A stretch of 6,307 nucleotides of DNA from Ghiorsea sp. (GTDB taxonomy: Bacteria > Pseudomonadota > Zetaproteobacteria > Mariprofundales > Mariprofundaceae), in the NCBI GenBank assembly GCA_021772875.1, contig JAJFLD010000062.1, positions 1 through 6,307 on the forward strand, in the 5' to 3' direction. The notes beneath the pieces were generated by a model. That model ran no database searches, was not told the origin of the DNA, and saw only the letters and a list, made by a program, of their open reading frames with translations. Both the position numbers and the translations under genes were made by a program. Below are positions 1 through 5,411 of this stretch, piece by piece; the first letter of the stretch is position 1; each line of letters opens with the position of its first letter.

Positions 1-536
1 ACCAGCGCAAAGGTCGCAAAGGGGCGTATTGGGAAGATAGATATCATGCCACGGCCATTGATGGCGGTGAACATTTGCTGCGTTGTCTGGTGTATATTGA
101 TATGAATATGGTTCGGGCAGGCGTTGTGGTTCACCCCTCGAAATGGGTGGAGGGAGGATACAACGAGATTCAGTCGCCGCAGGAGCGATACCGATTGATT
201 GATAGGCAGAGGCTTGTTGCGCTGAGTGGTTTAGCGAATGATGACGAGTTTAAGTGTGTGCATAAGGCATGGGTTGATGATGCTATGTTGACAGACAGCA
301 CGCGGTATGCGGATTGGTCGGAAGCTGTGGCTGTTGGGGGCAGTGAGTTTGTGGAGGATATGAAGGGAAGACTTGGCTTTGCAGGGGTGGGTAGGAAGGT
401 TGAGCAGAAAGGAGAGGCTCATGTATTACGGGAACCAGAATCTGCTTACAACGTTGATTTTGAGGGTAAAATGGATGCTCTAAGGGCTGAAAACATGGTT
501 TATTTCGATATAAATGCAGGAGAATCAATATGTTAG
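1..536 (+). CDS. REP-associated (RayT-type) Y1 transposase, C-terminal part
   Basis: This is the 3' part of a gene that enters from outside the window. It reads from position 3 and gives 177 residues to the TAG at 534-536. The stretch GAYWEDRYHATAI, then LVYIDMNMVRAGVVVHPSKW, matches the second half of the IS200-like Y1 domain (COG1943). The Tyr in LVYIDMN (visible residue 31) sits where the nucleophile Tyr occurs in RayT proteins. The HUH motif lies upstream and cannot be seen. The tail of about 130 residues resembles the long C-terminal extensions of this family. Known role: RayTs are single-copy HUH endonucleases that act on REP palindromes, cleaving and joining single-stranded DNA. Here palindromic repeats follow the stop directly. 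An internal TTG at position 75 could be mistaken for a start, but the family similarity runs upstream of it to the window edge. Whether the protein is intact cannot be judged. Confidence 0.85.
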   Translation, partial: QRKGRKGAYWEDRYHATAIDGGEHLLRCLVYIDMNMVRAGVVVHPSKWVEGGYNEIQSPQERYRLIDRQRLVALSGLANDDEFKCVHKAWVDDAMLTDSTRYADWSEAVAVGGSEFVEDMKGRLGFAGVGRKVEQKGEAHVLREPESAYNVDFEGKMDALRAENMVYFDINAGESIC

Positions 537-539
537 CTT

Positions 540-548
540 GGTCCGACC
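540..548. repeat. Short dyad GGTCCGACC after first RayT
   Basis: GGTC-C-GACC is an inverted repeat four bases after the TAG of the first transposase gene. Its complement, GGGTCGGACC, resembles the GGGGTCAGGTC found at 617-627 in front of the second transposase gene. It may be an end motif of the first element, but the match is short and could be chance. Confidence 0.35.
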
Positions 549-550
549 CT

Positions 551-585
551 GCCGCAGCTCAGCTGCCGCAGCTCAGCTGCCGCAG
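551..585. repeat. 14-bp palindromic tandem repeat, 2.5 copies
   Basis: GCCGCAGCTCAGCT occurs at 551-564 and again, identically, at 565-578, followed by GCCGCAG at 579-585. Each unit holds the dyad GCAGCT-C-AGCTGC (554-566 and 568-580). The joined copies can also fold on each other. It lies 14 bases after a RayT stop codon, where REP-like palindromes would be expected. There is no T-run behind it, so it does not look like an intrinsic terminator. That it is the REP partner of a transposase here is inference. Confidence 0.75.
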
Positions 586-616
586 ACTGTTAGGCTCATT
601 TTATATTGAAAAAATT

Positions 617-640
617 GGGGTCAGGTCTTGAATATTGAAT
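617..640 (+). repeat. Left inverted repeat flanking RayT gene
   Basis: The core GTCTTGAATATTGAAT (625-640) matches the reverse complement of 1484-1499 at 15 of 16 positions. Over 24 bases (617-640 against 1484-1507) the match is 19 of 24. The pair encloses exactly one gene, as the ends of a small mobile unit would. The outer part reads GGGGTCAGG. The repeat contains the likely -35 box of the enclosed gene. Confidence 0.65.
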
Positions 641-656
641 TTAACAGGGGTATATT
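628..656 (+). promoter_or_regulatory. Predicted promoter of RayT gene, possibly leaderless
   Basis: TTGAAT (628-633), a 17-base spacer and TATATT (651-656) form a good sigma-70-type promoter. Transcription would start near 662-664, which is the ATG itself, so the mRNA could be leaderless. The only purine-rich stretch upstream, AGGGG at 645-649, is about 13 bases from the start, too far for a usual Shine-Dalgarno. The -35 box lies inside the left inverted repeat, so binding of the transposase there could repress its own gene (inference). Confidence 0.45.
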
Positions 657-662
657 TTCGCG

Positions 663-1484
663 ATGGCTAGACCTTTACGCATAGAATATGACGGCGCTGT
701 TTATCATGTGACATCTCGTGGCAATGGTAGAGAGGACATTTATCTGTCTGATGAAGATAGAAAACTTTTTCTTGATGTGTTTGCTCATGTTGTTGAGCGA
801 TTTGGTTGGGTTTGTCATGCATGGTGTTTGATGACGAACCATTATCACCTGATGATAGAAACGCCTAAAAGCAATCTTAGTCAGGGTATGCGTCAACTCA
901 ATGGTGTTTACACACAAAAATTTAATCGGCAACACGCAAGGGTAGGGCATATTTTTCAGGGAAGATACAAAGCGATTCTTGTAGAAAAGGATGCTCACCT
1001 TCTTGAACTCTGTCGTTATATTGTGCGAAATCCTGTTGCTGCTGACATGGTAAGTGATGTGTCAGAGTGGCGTTGGAGTAGTTATCGTGAGACTTTGGGA
1101 GAGCTTTCTCAACCATCTTTTATCACAACCAGTTGGGTGCTAGAGCAGTTTGGGGGAAGCAAGCAGCGCTACAAAGAATATGTTGCAAAGGCTGAACAAA
1201 CTGATGCGCCACTCGCAGGTGCGAAAGGCTCAAATGTATTGGGTTCGGAAGATTTTTTAAGCAAAGCACAGCTGCATGTTTCCCGTAACAATGAAGCTCC
1301 CCGAGCACAAAAACTGTTGATTCGCAGCAAGCTTGAGAATATTGATTCTGGGAAGCGTTCTCGCGGAGAATGGATGGCTGCTGCATACAAAGAGCATGGC
1401 TATACGATGCGTGAAATTGCTGAGTATGCAAATGTTCATTACACTTTGGTAAGTAAGATTATTCGGCAATGGGAAAGACAATGA
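663..1484 (+). CDS. REP-associated (RayT-type) HUH/Y1 transposase with C-terminal HTH
   Basis: The gene encodes 273 residues. The N-terminus MARPLRIEYDGAVYHVTSRG is the family opening of IS200-like Y1 proteins (COG1943). The HUH metal-binding motif is H60-Y61-H62 in MTNHYHLMIET. The likely nucleophile is Y119 in LCRYIVRNPVAADMV, about 57 residues later, close to the spacing I recall for E. coli RayT. After the catalytic domain (about 5-145) comes a linker, then a C-terminal helix-turn-helix (about 240-270, GYTMREIAEYANVHYTLVSKII), of the DnaA-C-like type seen in longer members. Expected role: metal-dependent nicking and rejoining of single-stranded DNA at palindromic sites. All key residues are present, so it looks functional. 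It is enclosed by inverted repeats at 617-640 and 1484-1507, and its TGA overlaps the right repeat by one base. It differs strongly from the transposase upstream, so the two are not a recent duplication. Confidence 0.92.
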   Translation: MARPLRIEYDGAVYHVTSRGNGREDIYLSDEDRKLFLDVFAHVVERFGWVCHAWCLMTNHYHLMIETPKSNLSQGMRQLNGVYTQKFNRQHARVGHIFQGRYKAILVEKDAHLLELCRYIVRNPVAADMVSDVSEWRWSSYRETLGELSQPSFITTSWVLEQFGGSKQRYKEYVAKAEQTDAPLAGAKGSNVLGSEDFLSKAQLHVSRNNEAPRAQKLLIRSKLENIDSGKRSRGEWMAAAYKEHGYTMREIAEYANVHYTLVSKIIRQWERQ

Positions 1485-1507
1485 TTCAACATTCAAGACT
1501 TGTTTCC
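1484..1507 (-). repeat. Right inverted repeat flanking RayT gene
   Basis: ATTCAACATTCAAGAC (1484-1499) is the reverse complement of the left core with one mismatch. The outer bases also keep part of the left repeat's GGG..CA pattern. It begins on the last base of the transposase stop codon and ends 25 bases before the stop of the convergent oxygenase gene. Confidence 0.65.
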
Positions 1508-1532
1508 CGATTGCTCTTCTCGTGCCGTGGTC

Positions 1533-2162
1533 TTAGGAGCGAGTCAAACGCTTTAAGAAACCCTCTCGTGACCCAGCGTTGATCCAACCCGTGGCGATGG
1601 TTTTGCTGAACTCAGTATTTACACGGCCGCGATGGATGTGAGAGGGAGAGGCTGGAAAGATTAGCAGCTTGCCCCGTTCGGCGATTTCGTGTTGCTGCTG
1701 CCAGTGGAATTCCGTGCCGGCCTCGGCCACAGAATTGCAATAGAGAATCCAAGCCAGCACACGGTGCCCTGGTTCGGTGGCTTCATCGTTAATCGTCCAG
1801 TCGCAGTGCCACTGACGGAAACCCTCACCAGGAGCATAATGCTGTAGGTTGAATACGGGCATCACAAACAACTCTTGGTCTGGACAGACTTGACGGAACA
1901 TCGGCCGCTCTCGCAGGTAGTTCTCCAAGCCTGCTGAGACACCCCGCATAATTAGATCTGCAAGCGCGAATGACTCAGGATCAGAGCTATTGAGCGCTAC
2001 GAGGCTGATGTCCGTTGAAATCTTGGCGGGTTCAGCATCGCTGCCGCCAGAGCCAAAGGCCACGCCTGGCCGTTGTAGATCTTCGCGCCGCTCAAAGAAA
2101 TCTATGACACCATCAGCAACAGACTCGAAGCCAGCATTTTGGTAGCGACCGATCAGCTGCAT
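1533..2162 (-). CDS. 2OG-Fe(II) dioxygenase, prolyl-4-hydroxylase-like
   Basis: The 209-residue protein has the double-stranded beta-helix signature of the prolyl 4-hydroxylase branch of Fe(II)/2-oxoglutarate oxygenases. LQHYAPGEGFRQWHCDW carries the HxD iron ligands H119 and D121. RVLAWILYCN is the next core strand, and GTEF follows. GKLLIFPASPSHIHRGR supplies the distal ligand H177, and K187 (SKTIATGWIN) fits the 2-oxoglutarate-binding Lys ten residues later, as in P4H. All catalytic residues are present. Known chemistry: hydroxylation coupled to oxidative decarboxylation of 2-oxoglutarate. The substrate is unknown, with peptidyl proline or another residue possible. There is no signal peptide. 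The start is uncertain: ATG at 2162 has no Shine-Dalgarno, and the frame stays open upstream to 2225 without another ATG, so the N-terminus may be truncated. GC in sampled parts is about 55-60%, against about 43% in the kinase gene, which points to transfer. It converges on the RayT gene. Confidence 0.85.
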   Translation of the reverse strand: MQLIGRYQNAGFESVADGVIDFFERREDLQRPGVAFGSGGSDAEPAKISTDISLVALNSSDPESFALADLIMRGVSAGLENYLRERPMFRQVCPDQELFVMPVFNLQHYAPGEGFRQWHCDWTINDEATEPGHRVLAWILYCNSVAEAGTEFHWQQQHEIAERGKLLIFPASPSHIHRGRVNTEFSKTIATGWINAGSREGFLKRLTRS

Positions 2163-2581
2163 GCTGGGGCTGTGAGAAATGCCAAAAGGGCCACTGTAAT
2201 TTGTTTTATGCCGTATTGAATACAGTTAATGGTCATCATTTTCGCCAGTCTTTGTTAGAATCTGCCACTGTTTACCTCATTATACTTATGCTTGATGCCA
2301 TAGGTGTTAGAGCTTGTCTTTTCCTAAGTGCGAAGCAAGCATTGGATAGTACATTTTTAAATGCTTCAAAAACAGATATAAATTTAAAGTAAATTTATTC
2401 TTGAACATTTTTGTACTTGAATCTCATCAATGGAGTTCGAGAATCAGTGAAGAGGCTCATGCTTTGAATGGTGAATTCAGCATTCACCCAAGATGGGAAA
2501 GATTGGCTATTGGGTGCAAAAAAAGAAGGCTACATTTGCAGTCCTCTAACTGAACGAGTGATCCAGTAGCTCAATCAAAGC
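2163..2581. other. Gene-poor stretch between oxygenase and hsp20 remnant
   Basis: I find no supported gene in these 419 bases. A TTG-started + strand frame of 63 codons (2201-2392) has no ribosome binding site and no recognisable motif. Around 2350-2550 both strands carry short open frames, for example one ending LNGEFSIHPRWERL and, in another + frame, a 33-codon frame from an ATG near 2469 that contains KKEGYICSPLTERVIQ. These read like possible protein debris, but I cannot assign a family. The composition is AT-rich, unlike the oxygenase gene next to it. No tRNA, terminator or long repeat is apparent. Confidence 0.5.
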
Positions 2582-2903
2582 TTAACTAATTTGAATTGCT
2601 TTTGGTTTGGCGTTTTCTCTTTTAGGAAGCCGTACTGCAAGTACGCCATCTTTCATATCTGCATCAATGTTAGATGGAAGAGAAAAGCTGCGCATGAACG
2701 AGCCATAAGAACGCTCGACTCTATGCACATTTGCTTCATTCACTTCCTTCTCGTAGTGGCGTTCACCAGCAATGCTTAAAACACCATCTTTGATTTACAA
2801 GTTAACATTTTTTTCTCAACACCAGGTAAATCTGCTTGAACGAGCAGCGCATCATCAGTTTCGATTCAAGTTCATTCCAAGGTGTCCAACGCATGATTGC
2901 CAT
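2582..2903 (-). pseudogene. Small heat-shock protein (Hsp20/alpha-crystallin) pseudogene
   Basis: Three frames together spell a small heat-shock protein. From ATG at 2903 comes MAIMRWTPWNELES, the usual Hsp20 N-terminus. About 35-45 residues are then missing, and the frame shifts to TDDALLVQADLPGVEKK (from 2859). A second shift leads to VNL-stop-IKDGVLSIAGERHYEKEV, then VHRVERSYGSFMRSFSLP and MKDGVLAVRLPKRE, ending in TAA at 2582-2584. The internal TAA (2795-2797) stands where CAA for Gln is expected. About five residues also seem lost between NIDAD and MKDG. The alpha-crystallin landmarks (ADLPGV, GVLSIAGER, the final GVLAVRLPK) are unmistakable. Intact proteins of this type are about 140-150 residues and act as ATP-independent holdases. 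The perfect AGGAGG at 2912-2917, eight bases before the ATG, survives, so decay looks recent. No product longer than about 43 residues can be made. Confidence 0.9.
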
Positions 2904-2983
2904 AATACCTACCTCCTAAGTATCATTGTTTTTCGGCTTTTTCACCGCACTTGCCTTTTATTTGATGGCGGTTCAGTCATCAT

Positions 2984-3001
2984 TTGTTCTGTTCGGAACA
3001 A
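2984..3001. promoter_or_regulatory. Inverted repeat TTGTTC-N6-GAACAA
   Basis: TTGTTC (2984-2989) and GAACAA (2996-3001) are perfect arms around TGTTCG. A nested dyad TGTTC-G-GAACA (2990-3000) overlaps them. It lies directly after the kinase stop codon (3002-3004, - strand) and about 80 bases upstream of the hsp20 remnant's start. No U-run follows on either strand, so an operator or a weak RNA hairpin is more likely than an intrinsic terminator. No binding protein can be named. Confidence 0.4.
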
Positions 3002-4324
3002 TTATTGCAAGATCAAATCTGAAAGGGTGGTGTTGATTTCAGCAAAAAGGGGTCGCTGCTTAGTGGTTGATGTGTTGCAAGTATCTTGAAGGTCTTGCAA
3101 CGCTTTGATGGTTTTAGCATGTTGTATTGCATCGCTGGGGACAATGCGTGTTAGCAATTCTTCGAGCAGGCAACCAAAGGCGCGCACTTCAAGGCGCTCA
3201 AGGGCGAGACAAATATGAGCAGGCATATGCTGATAGGGGGTTGCCGCACCAAAGTCGCTGAGTAAAACATGAGCTTCGGGATTGATTAAGATATTGTGTC
3301 CATATAAATCGCCGTGTGAGATACCCTTTTTATGCAAGTGAGCTGCTGCTGATGCAATAGCCGAGGAAATCTGAAAAATGTGGCTGAGTGTGAAGCTGCA
3401 TGTGCTGTTATAATTATCGCGCGTGCACGAGTCCAAGCAGGGCGGATTGGCGAGGGGGCGGAATTGTTTGGGTAAAAGTGATAGCAACAAACCATCCTTG
3501 CCTTCGGGATGACCAGTGAGTTTACCAAGCACTTCAATCAAATGCTGATGTTGCCCAGCAGCTATGGATGCCGACATTTCATCTGCGGGCAAACCATCAC
3601 TGGTGACAGCCCCTTTAAATGCTTTGAGTGCCACTTCTACATGCTTTTGTGTATCATTTTTCCAGAGCGCTTTGGATATGATGCCAGATGCACCTTGTCC
3701 TAATTCGTGCCCAAGTTGTAGTTCATGCCAATGAATTGTCGGCAAGTGATGGGGTTGGTTATTTTTGCTGCAAGGGTTTCCAGCAAAAGCCAGCCAAGAG
3801 AGCTTAGGCATCTGTAACAACCATTCGGGAAGTGTTTCAAGTTGATTCGCTGAAATACGGAGTAGCTCCAAATTTTCACATTGCCTCATTTGGTTGGGTA
3901 ATGACTTGAGCTGGTTGCCTGCGAGCATTAACTTTTGAAGATGCTGATGCTGGCCTATTGAGCTTGGTAGTGTTTGCAGTGTGTTGTCGGTTAAAATCAA
4001 CCAGCGAAGGTTGCGTGGCAGAGCATTTTCAGGGATATGTTTTATTTGATTGGCTTTAAACCCAACCATAGTTAAAGCTGGGCAAGCTGATAATACTGAA
4101 GGTACTATTTCGAAATTATTGTCTGACAAAAAGAGAATGCGAAGTTGATGAAATTTAGAAAAATCATCGGGTAATGCATTGAGCTTATTACCTGATAAGT
4201 CCAATACCTCTAAAGAATCCACCAAATCAAAAAGCTCTCTTGGAAAAGAGCTGAGCCCCGCTGCGATTTTAATGTGTTGTGCATTAGCGAGTTGCCCTGA
4301 CTGAAGTTCGGATAGCGTGTGCAT
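3002..4324 (-). CDS. Leucine-rich-repeat Ser/Thr protein kinase
   Basis: This 440-residue protein joins two domains. Residues 38-189 are six leucine-rich repeats of 22-23 residues plus a partial seventh (LEVLDLSGNKLNALP and so on), preceded by a degenerate cap. Residues 201-437 are a eukaryotic-type kinase domain. Its glycine loop is G209-Q-G211-A-S-G214, the ATP-binding Lys is K234 (VALK), and a helix-C Glu may be E249. The catalytic loop is H337-G338-D339 with N344 (HGDLYGHNIL), and the Mg-binding DFG is at 357-359. The Arg of HRD is Gly, which I recall as usual for this family and which suggests activity without activation-loop phosphorylation. The activation segment is short and lacks a clear APE motif. 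There is no signal peptide or membrane helix, so it should be cytoplasmic, with the repeats probably binding a protein that the kinase targets or senses. The start is supported by AAGGTGG at 4329-4335, five bases upstream. That site is part of a 9-bp inverted repeat. Substrate unknown. Confidence 0.93.
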   Translation of the reverse strand: MHTLSELQSGQLANAQHIKIAAGLSSFPRELFDLVDSLEVLDLSGNKLNALPDDFSKFHQLRILFLSDNNFEIVPSVLSACPALTMVGFKANQIKHIPENALPRNLRWLILTDNTLQTLPSSIGQHQHLQKLMLAGNQLKSLPNQMRQCENLELLRISANQLETLPEWLLQMPKLSWLAFAGNPCSKNNQPHHLPTIHWHELQLGHELGQGASGIISKALWKNDTQKHVEVALKAFKGAVTSDGLPADEMSASIAAGQHQHLIEVLGKLTGHPEGKDGLLLSLLPKQFRPLANPPCLDSCTRDNYNSTCSFTLSHIFQISSAIASAAAHLHKKGISHGDLYGHNILINPEAHVLLSDFGAATPYQHMPAHICLALERLEVRAFGCLLEELLTRIVPSDAIQHAKTIKALQDLQDTCNTSTTKQRPLFAEINTTLSDLILQ

Positions 4325-4328
4325 GAAA

Positions 4329-4360
4329 CCACCTTTGATTTTTTACGCTGCCAAAGGTGG
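4329..4360 (-). promoter_or_regulatory. Leader hairpin enclosing the kinase gene's Shine-Dalgarno
   Basis: CCACCTTTG (4360-4352 in transcript order, - strand) and CAAAGGTGG (4337-4329) are perfect 9-bp arms around a 14-base A-rich loop. The second arm is the Shine-Dalgarno of the LRR-kinase gene and ends four bases before its ATG. Folding would hide the ribosome binding site, as in RNA thermometers or other leader switches. The sequence shows the inverted repeat; the regulatory role is inference. Confidence 0.6.
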
Positions 4361-4382
4361 TGAATTAAATGCATTTGGGCAA

Positions 4383-4419
4383 GTTTGGCGTCAATATCTA
4401 ATCGTTACTTGCGCCAAAC
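4383..4419. repeat. Inverted repeat GTTTGGCG-N21-CGCCAAAC
   Basis: Perfect 8-bp arms at 4383-4390 and 4412-4419 lie in the 108-base gap between the PepSY gene stop and the kinase start. An alternative pairing GCAAG/CTTGC overlaps them. On the - strand, where both genes lie, no T-run follows, so it is at best a weak terminator for the PepSY gene. On the + strand it is followed by ATTTCTTTTTA, as in an intrinsic terminator, but no + gene ends here. A possible - strand -35 (TTGACG, 4394-4389) overlaps one arm, with an ATTTAA -10 18 bases further on, so an operator role is also open. Confidence 0.4.
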
Positions 4420-4432
4420 ATTTCTTTTTAGC

Positions 4433-4855
4433 TCAGTGATCTTTGTTGATACTTAACTTTTGATAATCCAATAATTTATCGGGTTGATCTTGCCCTATGG
4501 CGAGGAGCTCGCCATTGCCAGCATCAATTTTTAGCACAATCATTTGTTTGGATGGTGTGACAACTTCTACATTCCAAATTAAGAAATGATGTTCATTGGC
4601 TAATGATGCTTGGCTTACTTTTCCCATTGCGGTGGCCTGTGCAATTTGAACGGCCTCGGCAATGGGTAAGGTTGCAAGAGATAACATCTCTGCTTCTGAT
4701 AATTCATCGCCCTGAACTATGATACTTGCACTTTTTGCATGTGCAGGAAAGCCGTGCAAGGTGTTTTTATTCCGTGTGTCTTCGGCATATAAAGTGGCGC
4801 TGAACATACAAAGTAGCCCCGAAATGACTACCGATTGCAGATGCATTTTTTTCAT
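4433..4855 (-). CDS. Exported PepSY-domain protein
   Basis: The product is 140 residues. It begins with a signal peptide: MKK, a hydrophobic run VVISGLLCMFSATL, and a likely cleavage after A24 (TLYA-ED). Residues about 61-121 form one PepSY domain: LPIAEAVQIAQATAMGKVSQASL, then FLIWNVEVVTPSKQMIVLKIDAGNGELLAIG. This is the typical helix followed by strands, with the conserved W-V pair and the D-x-x-x-G-E turn. Small secreted PepSY proteins are thought to bind or inhibit proteins in the periplasm, and some neighbour two-component or redox genes. The exact role here is unknown. The frame is open up to 4999, but the start at 4855 is clear: it begins the signal peptide and has AAAGGAGA at 4861-4868. 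It probably has its own promoter, since 249 bases separate it from the membrane-protein gene upstream. It ends 108 bases before the kinase start. Confidence 0.85.
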   Translation of the reverse strand: MKKMHLQSVVISGLLCMFSATLYAEDTRNKNTLHGFPAHAKSASIIVQGDELSEAEMLSLATLPIAEAVQIAQATAMGKVSQASLANEHHFLIWNVEVVTPSKQMIVLKIDAGNGELLAIGQDQPDKLLDYQKLSINKDH

Positions 4856-4871
4856 ATTCTTCTCCTTTACT

Positions 4872-4887
4872 ATGATGGATTCATCAT
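4872..4887 (-). repeat. Small stem-loop before PepSY ribosome binding site
   Basis: ATGATG (4872-4877) and CATCAT (4882-4887) can pair around a four-base loop, four bases upstream of the Shine-Dalgarno in transcript order. The stem is short and AT-rich, so a function is doubtful. Confidence 0.25.
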
Positions 4888-4982
4888 CAAGGCGGAAGGT
4901 TAGGTTTAGCGTATGAATTTTGAGTGATGTAAAGATGATTGTTTGGTAAGTTATTTCATGAAGATATGATACTTCCTGCATC

Positions 4983-4991
4983 ATTGTACCA
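4983..4991 (-). promoter_or_regulatory. Possible extended -10 promoter for PepSY gene
   Basis: On the - strand TGGTACAAT reads as an extended -10 (TG-n-TACAAT). No good -35 lies 16-18 bases upstream. It would give a leader of about 120 bases before the ATG at 4855. The 249-base gap 4856-5104 otherwise holds only a 19-codon frame (MDVWFKKYDLHTSSINWHF, about 5068-5009, no ribosome binding site) that I do not accept as a gene. Confidence 0.3.
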
Positions 4992-5104
4992 CAGAGCATG
5001 AGCTTGGCTTCGGGCGTAGCTAAAAATGCCAGTTAATGCTGCTGGTATGCAGATCATACTTTTTGAACCATACATCCATTGTGGGTGCTCTAAGATAAAT
5101 GTGG

Positions 5105-5398
5105 TTAAAGCACGTTTGGCCATAAGGCCATGCCAAGGAATAACAGGCGTGCAGCCATTAATATACAGCCTATTGTTATTGTAGTGTAGATAAGTTTTGG
5201 GCCAACCGAAAATGTGTGTTTGATGCCAATGTACCCACCAATAAGATTGGCAATGAAAGCAAACTCATTCATCACCAACATCGTTAATAAAGGAAGGGCT
5301 GTGGTGCCATTACTATCTATTTGGCTACCTACGGAGATTATTAGCATAAAAACTAACCCCAAGGGTAGTGCAATATAGGGGAAATGAATGGTTTTCAT
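5105..5398 (-). CDS. Small three-helix membrane protein, unknown function
   Basis: I do not recognise the family. The 97-residue product has three probable membrane helices: residues about 6-24 (FPYIALPLGLVFMLIISVG), about 34-58 (ALPLLTMLVMNEFAFIANLIGGYIG) and about 68-92. A short polar loop (QIDSNGTT) follows helix 1 and KHTFSVGPK follows helix 2. Glu45 lies within helix 2, which is unusual and could be functional. The ATG is supported by AAAGGA at 5408-5413, nine bases upstream. The start lies only 13 bases after the stop of the 59-residue ORF in front, so the two are probably cotranscribed. By layout it could be a subunit or regulator of a membrane complex, but no homologue comes to mind and no function should be assigned. 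Confidence 0.7.
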   Translation of the reverse strand: MKTIHFPYIALPLGLVFMLIISVGSQIDSNGTTALPLLTMLVMNEFAFIANLIGGYIGIKHTFSVGPKLIYTTITIGCILMAARLLFLGMALWPNVL

Positions 5399-5411
5399 GG
5401 TTTTTTATCCT

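Noticed and set aside
2201..2392. 63-codon + strand frame starting TTG
   Set aside because: No ribosome binding site, no recognisable motif and a weak start. More likely a chance frame in AT-rich intergenic DNA.
2430..2460. GTTCGAGAATC resembling a tRNA T-loop
   Set aside because: No T-stem, acceptor stem or anticodon arm can be formed around it.
2307..2550. GTTAGAGC and CTCTAAC as possible integron attC ends
   Set aside because: The order is reversed from a real attC site (RYYYAAC first, GTTRRRY last) on both strands, and no paired core lies between them.
2591..3089. + strand frames of 62 and 105 codons
   Set aside because: They are antisense to the readable hsp20 remnant and to the 3' end of the kinase gene, and have no protein-like features of their own.
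4856..4999. 48-residue N-terminal extension of the PepSY protein
   Set aside because: The signal peptide starts at 4855 with a strong ribosome binding site. The extension would bury the signal sequence.
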